Numbered from the stretch's first letter, positions 25,111 to 39,200 are shown. The stretch is 64,000 bases of DNA from Monarcha castaneiventris obscurior (GCA_026261815.1 JAMPIT010000437.1:6150001-6214000), one strand, 5' to 3'. Numbers and translations: made by a program. Notes: generated from the sequence alone by a model not told the origin.

Positions 25111-28100
25111 CTCGCTGCCACAGCTGCTCCTTTGATGTCTTTGTGCAGCTACCTGCAGCCTCCTGACAAACACAGCTCATCCTGTCCTGCGGGAAGCAGG
25201 GGGAGCAGGCTGGTCCTGGAGCCAGCAGGAGCAGCCCCTCCGAGCAGAACTGTCTGTGTCACACCAAAGCCAGCAGATTCTCACCTTCTCCAGCACCCTC
25301 ACAGCCACATGGGGAAGGAGAATGAGATGTGTCTACAACTCATTACCCTTCAGAGCAGAGAGCAGCGTTCAGTGTGTTGCTGAGCCTTGATAAATCATCC
25401 TTTCAATCAAATCAGTAAACAGAGGGAAATGCTGTCTAACTGGCAATAAATTTCAGGCAAGTTCAGCAAGGAGTGACAGATCAGTCAAAAGCCTGTGCTT
25501 GGCTCTGTTTGTGCATTGCTTTTGCAATGCTTCTTTCTGCATCAGGGGAAGTGAATTTCCTCATTGGAGCTGCGTCAGCTGCCGGCATCAGCAATTAATG
25601 GGACGGGGAACAACCCCTGCAACAAGTGTTGGCTTTTTGCCATGCAAGCAAAAGAAATGTTTGCAATACTCTGGAAGAAACTAGGGCTGAAGGCTTTCTG
25701 ATAACACTGAACTTTCTGAAGCAAGAGCTGCATCATGAAGAGCATCTACTTATGAGCAGCCTTTGCAGTGGTGACAATTCAGTTTGAATCTTCCAGCTCA
25801 GCACCCACAGAGCCAGGACTGCAGTGGGTGGGGTCAGTCACAAACACTGGGAAAAGGAGGATAAATGCAGGCAAGTGCAATGGCATTTTAGAGCTGCCAG
25901 TGTCAGAAGGAGTAAAGATTAACTGCAGCTCAGCAAGAACTGTGAAAAGTTGCTGGCTGTTGATACTTGGAAGGAAAAGAGCTTTGGAACAAAAGTGAGA
26001 ACAGCGTCTTGAGGGACTTTCATTTCTCATCAAACCAGTTCCCTCATGAGGGGACACAGAGTTGGTCTTGGACTCACAGAGGCATTTAGAAACCAGTCTG
26101 TGGCAGGTTACACTTAATGATCATAATAGCTATTAAAGCCAAAAGGGACTGGAAAACACAAGCTTAATTATTTGACTATCCCAAGGGATCCAGGATCAAC
26201 ACACAATACTAATAGTATCTCCAGTCATTGTTATTAGATTAGGCCTAGAAACTTTTCCCTGAAGCAACACTGTAATTATGTATTTATTAATTTATCTTTA
26301 TTTGCTTTAGTTTCTCCACTCTTTAGAAATATACATACTTTCCATTGCAAAGAAATTCAAAACAAAGCCATCTCATAGAGGATATGGGTAAAAACAACTG
26401 AGATCTGAAAACAGAGGAGTAGAACTCATAGCTTCCTTTGGAATTTACAAGTTAAAAAAAAAAAAAAACAACACCTGCATTAGGGAAAATTAGAAGCTGA
26501 GATACATTTCCCTTTCTACAGAGAGTAGCAGCAGGCAGCTGAAATGAAATCAAGGACCTGTTCATTCTAAGGGCTTGTGCCTTCTCAAGGAAATCTGGCC
26601 TTAAAACAAGATAGAACAAAAATGAAAAAGGAATGCCATTACCATTGCCCTCTCCATATTAGGTACCAAGTTTCCATAAGACACATGGCAGGATGTGCTT
26701 GATGCCTCTCATGACCCTGCAGGATCCAAACATGAAAGTCAAAGTGTAGGGTCTTCCCTTTCATTCCTCAGTCTGCTCATTTCTAAGAAAAATTATTTTA
26801 CAGTATCAATCCTGGCAGTAACAAACATCCTGGGCAGAGATAGCACGGGTTGGCAAACTTGAGACACAAACCATGAAGGTTTAACGACTCCAGAGCTATA
26901 CAGGCATCAAGAAACAAGATAAACTCTATGATCTTTTGCAATGGTTTTAAGCTCTCAAAATCAGGATATGGAAAAAAACTGTAGGCAAGTTTTTTGCACA
27001 GCGTAAGTGAGGGCTGCAAAACTGACCTCCCCCTTTCTCTTGAGCCTGCATTTTCAGTAATAGTGCTTAGAATATTTTCCTTAAAGAAAAAGAGGAGGCA
27101 GTAAGAGGGGACACAAACAAAACAATATTTCAAAAACTTGATGCAACACAGCTCATGACTGTCCATCTTATCTTCATATGCCACATTTTTGAGGATTGGG
27201 AGGTTACTAACAGCACTGCAACTTTTCCTTAGCATGCATGGGTGGGAATACAAATATTCAAGCTTTTACATTCCGAAAGAAGGACTATTTTTAGGATAGA
27301 TAAGTCAGAGGTACACTTGAGAAATGCAGAAAAATGTGTCTTCCTAGAATTGAGTGTACTATCTAACAAGACCTATATAGCAGGATTATACTCCATGGCT
27401 TACAAGAGTATTGATCTGTGTGTACTCCTCAGTGGCGTTACATTCATTTTAGCATTGATCTCTTTCATTACACCACTGCATCATGCACTCTCAGTGTCAT
27501 CTCAGTGCTCCTCTAAAATCTGACTGTCTTCTGTTGCTGTCAAGATGTACAGATTCATTGTGCAGCTTCCAATTCAAAACATCAATTTCAAAGTCTGCTT
27601 ATTCACACACAGACACCCCCCACTTTTTAAAATAATACTAAGGACCTACCATCCCTTAATCCCCCAAAACAAGTTAAATACAGAATGAATGAGACATTGG
27701 CAAGTGCTTTTTCTTCAAAGATTTTTTTACTCTGTGCATTGTTTGTGTTACCTTTCAAAGAAGCTTGAAAACACCATTTCTTTTCCTCACGGCTCCTTTC
27801 TATTCCATTTGGAAAACATTGATTTTGCTTCCCCCTGTGATTCTTATGCAGCACAAGTAAACATGGCTCTGTTTAATATATGTCCAAGTCTGTGCAATGC
27901 CATCAAATTCACTGTAGCTCTGGGAGAGAAACCAATCCCTTTGTTGGCTTCTAGCTTTGCTACAATGCAAAATACCACAATTCTTGCATGTCCAGAGAGG
28001 TTACTGGTTTGGTTCATTTGCTTATGCATGTTTTATTCTTCAAAGCACATGACTGGGCACCAGGAACTCATAAATCCTGATGTCAGCTTTAATAACACAC

Positions 28101-31100
28101 AGTTGCAATTCCAAAGAGACAGGGATGGATCAAAAACTCATGGCACAAAATATTGTGCAAATACCTGAGCAAAAAGCCTTCTTGCCTCATGGTTTTCCAA
28201 AATAATATGCATTATCTCGAACATATCACTTAAGCTTCTGCACCAGGTTTTGTTTACCACACTCCTGGTGTAAGTCAGAGATGAATCTGTTGTCTTCAGG
28301 CTGGTAAATATGAGGACAAAAACCTTAGAAAACCTACTACAACTCCCTGCAGGAATTTTCTCCTTCCCTGCTGAGTGTGTCTTCAAGACTATGTGGTGTT
28401 TTGCCAGTTTCCACCATATTCTTTAATTCTGGGCAAAAATATCTTATCTTGCAGCCATCTAATTATGCCAGCCTGGGGAGCAAGTGCATGGCACCTCAAC
28501 ATTTGTACTTTGGCTACTCCACAGTAATAACCCTCGATTTCACCATGTGATGTTTCCTTCACACCTTTGAAATTGGTATCATATTTATCTGAGTGGAGAA
28601 AAACACCTTGTTCTTCCCTTGCATGTATGTTTCAACAGATGAGAACAAGCTGGGGAAAACACCTATTATTTTAATCTTTATTTCTAAGTTTTTCTCTATG
28701 AATTCCCCTTTTCTGGCTTCACACAGCTCTTGATTTTTCTTGTCAGTATTTCACTGTCAACCTATGTTCTTGTAGCCTTTTCCCTACTTTAGCAGTAATG
28801 CCATATTTTATTGCTGCCAGTATAACCCTCAGCACTTTAGCTACTGCACCACAGACCCCAATCCAGTGTTTAAAGATGGGAATCTTTCCAAGAACATCCT
28901 TAGGCACTGGCACTGGATCAGACACTGTGCAGGGATGGATTTCTCATATCCGTAGGTTAACTTCTGAAAGAAAAGGCTCTATCCAGCGGGAGAGTTACTT
29001 ACCAATGTAATATTTTATGCATTGAGCTCCAGAGTGTCGCAAGATGACTTTAAGTATCACAGCAGACAGAGTAATTTCACATAATGAGTTAGTTCTTTAA
29101 ACTGTTACCTCACTTAACACTGAACCAATTAATCAGGGCAAGAAAAAAAATTTTTAAAAGTACTACTGCTTGTGCACTGCTGTACCACAATGCATTACTG
29201 CTCCCAGCTCAAAGTCCTTTTCTTACAAAGATTAGATCTCAAAAACCCATAGCGCTTTTACTTGCTTGCACTGCCCTTTTCTAATTGCTCACAATAGGAG
29301 CTGACAGGCAAGCAGTCAGGGAGACATTGTTTTCACAGAAATTGCATATGAAAGATTCAGCAGCTGTGTAAATACATCATTTTTAGAAAGGGGACCATCC
29401 CTTAAAAGTATGGAGATGTAACACTGTTCTTAAATTATAATATCAACAACAAAAAACTATTTCATTTCCACCAGTCACTGCTGTGGGCATGGGCTGGCCA
29501 GAGGAAACATAGCCCTGAGCAAAAGAAAACAGGCTGGATCCAAAACTACTGCTTTTTAATAACAATCAGTGGAATTTAAAGGATTCATTCAATATTTTCT
29601 TATTTATTTTGAAAATACTTGAAAAACCATCCTGTGTAGGGACTGAGACTTGTTCTGGCTGGTGTGGTCAGCTGTCAGATACTGGGGCTGTGACTGTCAA
29701 CCTTATGTCAGTCAACTTATTCTTCTCCCTTGGATAGGAAAGCATCATTTTCTCTATGTTGTGTCATAAAAGTGGTGTAATTGGGGAGGAGAAGAAAGGG
29801 AATGTCATTTCACAAATGATTCAGTTACAGTCATTCTTCTCCTCCCACTTATTTCACTGAATATCTGACAATCAAGAAAGGTGCAATTATCTAAAGTGAA
29901 GAAAGTGCAATATTAACAGAAATGGTATTTTACCACCGAGATTAAGCATGGAATTTCAAGGGCTCATTTGTCAATGTGTTGCTTACATGTTACAGGTAAT
30001 CTCTGAAAATCAGTCGAGTTATACTACTGGGAAAGACAGTGATTAATGAGATCCTGCCTCTGAGGGAGATATTTCAGGTGAAAAGAAACAAAAGTAGAAT
30101 AGACAAGTGGCAAGGGCCAATGAGAAACTCTTAATTGTAACCACCATGAACTAATTCACAGGGGTGTTATAGGGCTATGTGAGATGCAGAAAAATGTTTG
30201 GGGATTTCATGTCCTTTTATTTTGGAGAAGAGAAAGAAAGCGGCCAGTTTACATGGTTGCCATAGTAATGTAAACTGTTATTTAAAATACTTAAATATAC
30301 TTAAAATATTTCTAATGCTGGGATAAATTTCACTGCTCTAAGGAACAACATGTTGTGCAAAGAGGTCCTTCCTTTCTCACTGCCCTTTGACATTTTTAGG
30401 AAGTTTGCTGAAGAAATGTAACCACCTCTCTTTCTTCAGCCCACAGCTTGTCTCTGTTTATATCTCAACTTTTCTGCACTCCTTTCAATTTGTAGTCTTC
30501 CTTCATTTTACTTTTACTACCTCTTGTCCTCCAGCTTAATCCATGAGTATTTTATTTCCCTTGACTCCACTATTCTCTTCCAGGTTCATTAGGTAAACTT
30601 TTCCTTTACTTTCACAGCCCTCCATACTCTGACATGAGAATGACTTTCAAAAAGTAATTCATTAGCAGCTCTCATAATAATAACTTTCAATCAAGAATGA
30701 CTAATTGTAAAGGATTGCCTTGATGGACACAGCAATCCCCTGCACATGCAGAATCAGTGGCTGGTGCAATGAAATCCCACCCCTGTGTTTAGATATGTGA
30801 CACTCTGTTATAACAGATATTTAAATAACATTAATTTACTAATTTCCTAATCTTCCACTCCAGCATTCAGCCAGATAAACTCCTGACAGAAGATAGGCAC
30901 ATGCAGATGAAAGGATGGGGGAAATGGGGACTGTAAAGGCAGAATGAAGAGTAAAGTGAAACCTTCAACACTTCCAAAGTGCCCTCCCTCAAAGGCACAG
31001 TTGCTCGTGGCTGTTCTGCCCTCCACACTGTCCCAGATAACTTCACCCAGATATTACCATTGCAACCCCAAAAATTTTAGTTAGCCAGAAGTATTTTAAA

Positions 31101-33273
31101 TTGTGGGAGATTATCCTACATCCATTAGCTCTGAGATAATTATGCAATAGATGGAAGCTGAGACATACTCAGATTACCCAAAAAGACGAGCAGAACTGCA
31201 GAAAAATGCGGAATAATGCAAAGGCTGCAGGTACCAGGAAAAAACGGAAAGATCTTTCCTTTTACCAAAAACAGGAGTTTGGCCTTTCCTTACTTAGTTG
31301 GTTACATGTGTGTAAATTAGAAGACAAGTCAAATTATCAGAATTTCCTAGTTATATAACTAATTAAAAAAAGGAAGCATTTAATCCCATGATAACTGCAT
31401 CCCATCCCTTTGTTTCTTGCCTCTTCCCTCCCACTTGGAGTGGTGCAGCATAGCTCAAAATTCAGCTGTGTGCTGAGACAGCAAGGGAGCAGGCACACAC
31501 CCACACACAGCAGGGTCAGAGTATCAGGTGCTCAGATTCTTTACCTCCAGTGCTGCAGGAAGCAGAGCTCGTTTGGAGAAGGGATTAAAACCAAAGCAAA
31601 GACATTACAGTGCCCACTGCTCCTGCTATTTTTAATGCAATGCTGTCATTTTCATTATAAACTTATATTTCCTGGTTTTGTAATTCAGTCATTAAAAAAA
31701 TTGCTGAAAGCTAAATATTAGCAAGCATCCCTGCTTACCAAAAAAATGAAGAATTTCCAGAGTGCAGGGAGAGGGACTCTCAGATTCTGCTTATTCCAGT
31801 GGGAAAGTGATTCCAGCATGATCAGGGCTATACCAACATGGAGCCTTTGCCAGAAACTTTGTATAATATGGCAGAAGGATATGGCCACACTCTAAAGCCA
31901 CAGGCGTGTGGTTTGGTCATGGGACTGACTAATTCAAAATGTCAGACTTCTCCCAAATGTCAGATAGGATCCTTGCTCTTTGCCTTAGATCTGTTTTGAA
32001 GCACAAAAATAATTGTATAACTCCCTGGTGCTACCCGGAATAGACTCCCAGCTGTTTGATGCAAACAGGAATATTCAGCTCTGGAATCCTGATGCTCTTT
32101 AAAAGCCCTAGTAGAGCCCAAAGCAGCAGCCAGGCAAACCAACAGGGCTCTGCCTCCAAGCTTTCCTATGTCAGCTCCCTGTGACGCTTCCTACCTGCAC
32201 ACAGAGCAGCTCTGGGATGTGGGTGTTCCATGTGAGCTGAGAGGTGAGAAATGAGCAGCATTATCAAAGGGCTAAGTGCTCTCATATGAAAGTATCAAGC
32301 TTTATTAAAAAGTTGGAGACAGATGGAATGGCTTCCACTTTTTTTTTTCCCCACAGGATGATACCTGTAAAAATCAGTTTGAAAATGTAGCCCCATGTGT
32401 ATGGCAAGCATATATAAATATATGTGACCAGTGTGACCTTCTTGTGCCATCCACACTGCAAAAAAAATTGTAAAATGAAAAAATAGTGCATAGGAGAATT
32501 AACAGAAAGACAGAACTAAAGAGTATCATCATCTCACTCCCATTCCCTATCATCCCTTAAAGCTCAGTGTTCTCACCTGCATGAACAGCTCTCATAAAGT
32601 TAATGTTATTAAGACAGAATTATTTTATATGCTCTTTTTTATATGCTGCTTTTAAATGCAAAATTAGAATTCATTGATAAAACAACAAAACAAGCATTTA
32701 CTAAGAAAAATATTCTTGTTAAAAAATGCAGACTATCATTTCATCCCAGACTCTGCCTCTTTAAAGATCTAAGTGGTATATACAAGCTTTTGTTGTGTGA
32801 TGCAGTGGTTACCATGGTAATTTATGTATTTTTTTTAAGTTTAGTGAAGACAGTGCAGTCAAAAACATAAATAGCCTGAGCCCCTGGCAGGGTAAATTGT
32901 ACAATGGCATTCTAGAATAAATTTACATGGCTTTTTCTTTTTTTCTCTGAAAACATATATTAGAGACTAATAATTCTTTGTGAAGAAGTGAATACTTCAC
33001 TTTTCTTAAGACTGCAATTATATTTGATTATAATTTTTAACTGTACTTGCTCCAGGATGATACTAAACTGGATAGCCCTTCATGTGCCCATTATCTACGG
33101 TTCCTCAAAGGCAGTGATCCAAGCTGGTGGGTGTGGGAGAGTTTCCTGGAGTGCTACCTGGTTAAAAGGGTCTTAAGTTTTGCAGGAACACCATCAGAGA
33201 GATTTATATTTGGTAACCAAAACAAAAAGGTATCCTGGAATAACTAATTGAGTTGCAGACCTGTGGAGAACTC
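25111..33273. other. noncoding unique sequence
   Basis: No recognisable gene. Contains an A15 run at 26454-26468. Open frames up to 159 codons (27689-28168 +) and 151 codons (26798-27253 -) have no motif and are not bounded by convincing splice or translation signals. The segment near 30641-30730 is rich in TAAT/ATTA cores and may be regulatory. Confidence 0.65.
26454..26468. repeat. poly(A) homopolymer, A15
   Basis: Fifteen A residues follow TTTACAAGTT and precede CAACACC. Simple homopolymer; no element body recognised beside it. Confidence 0.9.
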
Positions 33274-33373
33274 ATATATATATATATATACACACATATA
33301 TATATACACATATATATACACACATATATATATAAATACATATATATATATGTATGTATGTATGTATGTATAT
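33274..33373. repeat. compound (TA)n/(CA)n/(TGTA)n microsatellite
   Basis: About 100 bases of alternating TA blocks with interspersed ACACAC segments, ending in five TGTA units (TATGTATGTATGTATGTATG). Perfect alternation of purine and pyrimidine makes it likely to be length-polymorphic and able to form cruciform or Z-type structures. A Tyr/Ile/Thr/His repeat frame across it is spurious. Confidence 0.97.
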
Positions 33374-33590
33374 GACAACCTGGAAGCCAGGAAATCCATT
33401 TGCACCTTGTTTAGGAAAAGAAAGACAATATTTTTAAACCCAAAATTTTTGTTTGCCAGAATTGTTTGGTAGCAGAAGTGTTGTACAGGACCTGACCAAA
33501 ACTACAGGCAATGTAATATCTTTTCTCCAGCAATGAAAGATGCCATCAGGAAAGACTCCAGGAACGGGGCAGACTAATGAAATACATCAC
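33374..33590. other. noncoding spacer
   Basis: A short stretch between the microsatellite and the exon-like segment on the minus strand. On the minus strand its right edge reads GTGATG after CACAG, a fair donor match. Confidence 0.6.
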
Positions 33591-33725
33591 CTGTGTGCTC
33601 CCCCATCCTCCAGTCCTTTGCAGTTCACAGACATCCAGGGCCAGATGCAGTTTCAGCAATCTCAGTGGACTCATCTTCCATGAATTTGTCTTGAAGTCCT
33701 GTGACCTTTTGCTTTTCACAGCATC
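33591..33725 (-). other. exon-like segment (speculative, partner of 34030-34197)
   Basis: On the minus strand, 135 bases (45 codons) open in phase 0. They are preceded by CTGACTTTTTGCCCCAG, a strong acceptor, and followed by GTGATG after AGCACACAG, a fair donor. The translation is basic (starts DAVKSKRSQDFKTN). No family recognised. A second frame across the same DNA is open for 32 codons, so the reading frame itself is uncertain. Confidence 0.15.
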
Positions 33726-34029
33726 CTGGGGCAAAAAGTCAGAGTTAAGTTACCAGGCCAAGTTGTCTCAACAGCAGTCATCACTGTATTGTATAAATAT
33801 AATGCTGCTTTGATGTAAGGCTAAATGTCTAATTTTGCTAATGATTCTGTGCCCAGAATTAATGTGTGATATATAGTTAATGATAGTTCTAAAACGCTTG
33901 AGCAAGGTGAACAGAGGGAGTATGTAAAAGGGCATTTTTAGTCCTGTGGTATTTGGGGCCACTTCTCCAGAGTACCAGCTATGGCATCTCACCAGCTCAC
34001 TTCTGGAAGAATGTGGAAAGACACCTCAC

Positions 34030-34197
34030 AACAAAGCTGAAAAGCTGGAGCTGCTCTTTCTCTGGTGCTCCTGCTTTCTCATAGGCAGAGATTCCTACTT
34101 GGAATTTTGCAGTGAAAGAATATTGTCTCATGTCCTGGTTTGCTTTCTGCTGGGCAAACGTGTGGCTTCCCCACAATGATTCCTCATTAGGAGGAAT
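34030..34197 (-). other. exon-like segment (speculative)
   Basis: On the minus strand, 168 bases (exactly 56 codons) open in phase 0. They are preceded by TTTGTTTCTTTGCCAG, a strong acceptor, and end in CTTTGTT before GTGAGG, an acceptable donor. The translation is polar and charged (IPPNEESLWGSHTF at the start, EKAGAPEKEQLQLF near the end), which is unlike most frames here. The next segment at 33591-33725 is 304 bases downstream and phase-compatible. No protein family recognised, and the plus strand is also open over the same region, so chance cannot be excluded. Confidence 0.18.
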
Positions 34198-36043
34198 CTG
34201 GCAAAGAAACAAATGTTTAACTAGCCAACAAAAATCATATTTCTGGAGGAATCTCTAATAATTATATCACACAGAGTCCTTCACATATTTTTTCACCCAG
34301 TACAAATTAGCATAGCTGTTGATAAAAGGAAGTGCTGCCAGTTAGAACCACTTGAAAATCGAACACCTTCCAAATTCACAATAGGGTATGTTTATTAAAC
34401 AATTTGAAAGTAAGAGATCTTTTAATACTAAATAGCTGAATTTCTATGCAAGCCATATGACATACTGGAATATAGGAATTTTTTTTCTTCATAGAGTCTT
34501 TCTCCCTCATGAGTATGAAAGAGAATTTTTTTAGGAAATGTACCAGCAAAGGAAAACTAAATATCCCCTTTTTTATGAGTATAATAACACATTCCTTCCA
34601 ACTGTCCTTATTAATTTATAAACAGCTATGATCCTAGGTTGTTCCGGTCATTCAAATTTATGATCAGAATAAAATTATTCTCAATAGAGAGAAAAAAATG
34701 CATCTTCTCTAAAGCTTCATAACGAGTGATAAGCATTCACTGGACCATAATTACATCTTTCTATTTTTCCTATGCTGTTTCAGGTTTCAATTTTTTTTTT
34801 AATATCACCATTTTAATTAAGCTTTAATCTTCACAGCACTAAACTAAATTAAAAGGATCTTTATAGTGTTGCTTTGGTAACTAACAGAAGGGGTAAAATT
34901 ACCTTATCTGTTTGTTCACCATGTTGCAGCTGTAAACATCCCAGTTATGGTCTTTAATTTGTGCATTTTCATTAGGAAAAAAAAAGAAAAAGATATGTAA
35001 CACCAAAAACAGTTATCACTGCTGGAACAGTCCTCTAGCAGGATCTCACTGTGATTGTCATGGACAAACTTGTAGTTGGGAACTCTTTGCTCCAAGAGAT
35101 TAAATACAAGCTAATTAGGCAAGACACAAAGCAGGCAGAGACAAGTGAAAGCAGCAGTACCCATCACAGAAATTCCCACCTCCCTGCCCTTCTGTCTCCT
35201 TTATTTCCTCCAACAATCTGCAACACATTAAAAGTTAAACATGAAACTTCTTATGATGTTCCCACAGTTTCCTGCAGATAATTAGCAACAAATCTTCAGA
35301 ACACACCTGCCATGTACGTGCCATGTCCTTGTCCCATTTTATATATCTGTAAAATACCAAACAACAAATTGAGTTGTCCAAGACTATCAGCTAAACACAG
35401 TCCTACATCATAGCACTCTAGCAGAAACATGCTGAAGGCCTGAAAGCACACTTGACCTTGAAAAACCTGTACAACTTGAGCTGTGCAATAGGTAAAAAAC
35501 GGGGAAGAAAATTGTTAGACCTTTCCTTTAAAGCTGAGATACCACAGATCCAAACAAGAGATAGTTCTTGTTATTACCTAAGAGAAAAGAGAATACTTCT
35601 TAAGATTACTTTAAAAAAATTAATACTTTTATATTATTTCATAGTTCTACATGTCTGTTTCTCTTCTTGAACCTTTTTCTGTTTTATTGCTTCACCTTCA
35701 GTAAGGGACTGATGCTAATTTCTATTAAAACAACCCCACAGACACTGGCTACAGTGGCCTGAAAATGCAGTCCAACCTAAGCTTTGAGAGCCCTCTAGAC
35801 TGAGGGTGAGTGAAGAGCTTTCCCATTCCACCAAAAGGAAGAGCCCATGTGTGTATCAGCATCACCCAAAGACACAGCAGGACCTGTGCAGAAGAGCCTT
35901 CCTTTATTTCTTGCCAGGAAATAAACCAGCACTGATGCAAAGCTTTTTTAATTACGAATCATTCCTCCAATACTCTTTTGCTATGAACTGTACTTCTCAA
36001 CTCAGCAGGTTTTTCAGGGAGACTGGATTATTTACAGAGCAGT
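34198..36043. other. noncoding unique sequence
   Basis: No recognisable gene. AT-rich with T and A runs (for example near 34790-34801). Nothing identifiable as a repeat family. Confidence 0.7.
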
Positions 36044-36228
36044 GTAGGTGAGGCCTGGCACAGGTTGCCCAGAGAATCTGTGGCTGCCCCATCCCTGGAA
36101 GTGTCCACGGCCAGGTTGGACAGGGCTTGGAGCAAGCTGGGATAGGGGAAGGTGCCCCTGACCATGGATGGGAACTGAATGATCTCTAAGGTCCCTTCAA
36201 ACCCAAGACATTCCATGGTTCTATGAAT
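36044..36228 (+). mobile_element. CR1 LINE, 3' end fragment
   Basis: Plus-strand CR1 3' end: GAGGCCTGGCACAGGTTGCC, CAGAGAATCTGTGGCTGCCC, CATCCCTGGAAGTGTCCACG, GGCCAGGTTGGACAGGGCTT, then TAAGGTCCCTTCAAACCC and a degenerate TTCTATGAAT end. It is 5'-truncated without any coding region. Moderate divergence from the remembered consensus suggests an old insertion. Confidence 0.95.
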
Positions 36229-39200
36229 ATGGAAAACCCTTGTGCCCACACAGTTGATTCCCAGCAGCTTCAGCTTTCTCATTGAGAGATTGTCTTCAGA
36301 GCTATTTTTCCCTTTAATTTGGCTATCCATGTGCATTTGTTCTCAGTAAGACACTTAGAGCCTCAAGTCCATCACCATCGTTAGCTGCGAGATCAAATGT
36401 TGAAAATTTGGGGTTTTTTTGTTTTTTAAAAAGAAAATAATTTAACAGAAAGGGTTTAACATGAGCAGCACTCTGCAACAGAGCTGTCCTACAGCTCTGA
36501 TTGCAACTTGGTTTGAATTTTCAACTTACTTTCAATTTTCAGCTAAATAAACACAAAACGTGAAAGCCAATAAAACTAAGGCAGATAATAAAGTGCTGTC
36601 AAGCTGTGATAAAGTCAGTCTTCACCAAAGATCCATCTTCTCCTGCTGAGAGATCCTAAATTTGAGGCTGAACTAAGAATGACAGAACAGGCAGCACAGA
36701 AAATCAAAAGTTTTCACTTGGTAAGATTTCTTTGTTTTCTGATTTTGATGGACAACAAAATGGTTGAAAGTTACAACTCATTTAGAAACATGAGAAAAAT
36801 GACAAAAAATAGAAGGTACCAAATAAAAAAAAACCTAAGAACTGTCAGCCACTGAATATATAAGGAGGACAAAAATGACATTTTATTTTGCATCACCTTT
36901 TCTATGCCCTGGAAAAACCTTTTTTCTCGAGTCACATGTGTAAAATATCTTTGGTCTTTCTTCGGTAAACCATAGAAAAACAGATTCTTAAAGTAAGCTT
37001 AAATGTAGGTCTCATAGCAATTAAATATGACTAATTATGAAATAGAAGTTCTATCATTTGATATTCACTGAAAGAACTTTTCCCCTGAGTATTTTACCCA
37101 ACATATCCTCCTCAGAATCATGTAAACAGATGAGCTGTATTGACCTCACTAAGCCTGAAACTTTTTCTTATATAATGTCTTTTATTCCCCCAGGAATGTT
37201 CAAATGTAAGGAATATTTAAGTAGCACTTAAGGAAAATAAAATTGCTCTGTTCAACACACAAAATATTTCAAAATACTACCTGTGTCTATAATCATGCCA
37301 TTGGCTGTTTGCTGATTGCTAATTGTTGCCATCATTTTCGCCACACAGGAAACAAATACCCCTGTAAGTACCCTGTGAACACTGCAAGAGTGATCTCTAT
37401 GCATCAGGGTGAAGCAGCTGCCAGAAATCTGTCAGATCAGTGCTGAGAGTGCAGTCAAGCTTCTTGTGTACTCTCAGCAAATATAATTATTTAGAACCTA
37501 GGGGTGCTTCCATGTCTCCTTGCTATTGCTTCTATTGTGTAAACAGAAAATGAAACCCTCCCTGAGCAGGGACCAGGCTACAGGCTGAGGGCAATATGTT
37601 AACATACAAGGAATGTGCTTTCCATAGGGAATCGAAGGAGCATTTCATAGGTTTTAATATAATCCAAGAACTGTAAGAGCAACTGTGGCCACAGCTGGGT
37701 TCCACCTGTTTGCCTCTCTGACAGATGTTCAGGGCTCTCGAAGCCCTCAGTTAAATACCAGCTGTACCTTAGTCAGGGCACAGACCACATTTATTGCCAG
37801 GCTGCAGGAATTGCCTGCCCTGTCAGCCTGCTTCTTGGAGCAATCTGCCTCAGAGAACCACCTCCACATCCAGACCACTTCCTCAAAGCCTTCCCGTCAG
37901 TGCAAATGCACATCCATTGGGCTCCAGCAAGGATTCCTTCATGCAGAATGGCTCTCCCTGACTCAGGAGGAAAGAAACACATTTATCCATGCCAGCCATA
38001 GCCTGGCATGCATTTACTCTCTAGCAGAGCTAAATTAGAGGCTCTGTGTTCATTAAGAGTTACTCCTCCCCACATGCAGCACTCTCATCCTCAGACCCAT
38101 GCAATGGACTAGGTCAAGAATCAAATCTAGCTGAAAAATGACCAGAAGACAAGTCCTCAGCATGCTGAGTATAAGCAGGATCCTCTCCCCACTCTATTCA
38201 CCATCTGAACAGAAGGGACAACACAGGCTAAAAGCAGCTGAAAAACCAAGGCACAGCAACTGAATGTTTAAGTACTGCCTCAGCTAAAGTAGCTCTCCAA
38301 ATATTTCTTCTGTAGCACAATCCCAATAATTAGAGTTGCCCAGAGAAGACAGAAAACTGACACTGGCACAGGTCTTGTATGCAGAAGGTTATCTCTTCTG
38401 TAACATACACTAGCATTCTGCAGGTTTTACTTGGGATTTAAAAATAGAAATTTATAGAAAAAATGAGATTTCATATTAATGTTTGACAGCTAGTCTGTAC
38501 AGGGAAAGGTTTTCTTTTTAATGAATGTCACTTTTTTTATATATCTATTCCCCTAAAACTTGCAAAAGAGCATGTATTTAATACAATGAGCACTATTTAT
38601 GGCTTTATCCCTAATGTTAATCTTATATATCTGATTATTTCTTTTTCAATAATAGCAGAAAATTACTTTGTCAATTATATTGCTTTTCCTATGCTGAAAT
38701 ATTAGAGACTAAAAGGCAAATTCTAAAAAATCCCATTCCAAATATACACTGCATTCTGGTTTCTAACAAGCACTTCTAGATCATGACCAGTAAAAATATT
38801 CTCTAAAAGAGAGTAGATGGTAGTCTGGACAATTTTTGGCTATTTGAAATCTGTTCTGCTTTTGCTGCACATTCCTAATCACATCATTTGTGCTTTTGTT
38901 AGCTCAGTCCTCATTTTCTTCTTCTTCTACCATTTTCTTTGTAACATATATTAGTTTATTTTTAGCTTTGGTAAAGTCCCTCAACACCATGTTTTCATAA
39001 TCTCTCTGCTTCCAGCTGCTGTATTGCTGGGGAGGCACTATTAGAAATTCATCCATAAGAGTTCAGTCTCTCTCAGTCTCAGACAACTGCTCCATAGATG
39101 TGATACTTTGCTTAGAAAATTATAATGTGATTTTCTTTGGAAATATATTCCTTCCTTGATGTAATTGTCAGGAATGTAAGATGGTCAAAGAGCTCTCCCT

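Noticed and set aside
24893..25180. Cys-rich minus-strand frame (CCPCCCPCC)
   Set aside because: The cysteine/proline cluster is the translation of a GGACAGCAG-type tandem repeat read on the opposite strand.
33248..33472. Tyr/Ile/Thr/His repeat frame
   Set aside because: Direct translation of the compound TA/CA/TGTA microsatellite.
35331..35380. ATCTGTAAAATA, considered as a MIR element
   Set aside because: Only a short AT-rich match to the MIR/L2 'catctgtaaaatg' phrase with no supporting flanks.
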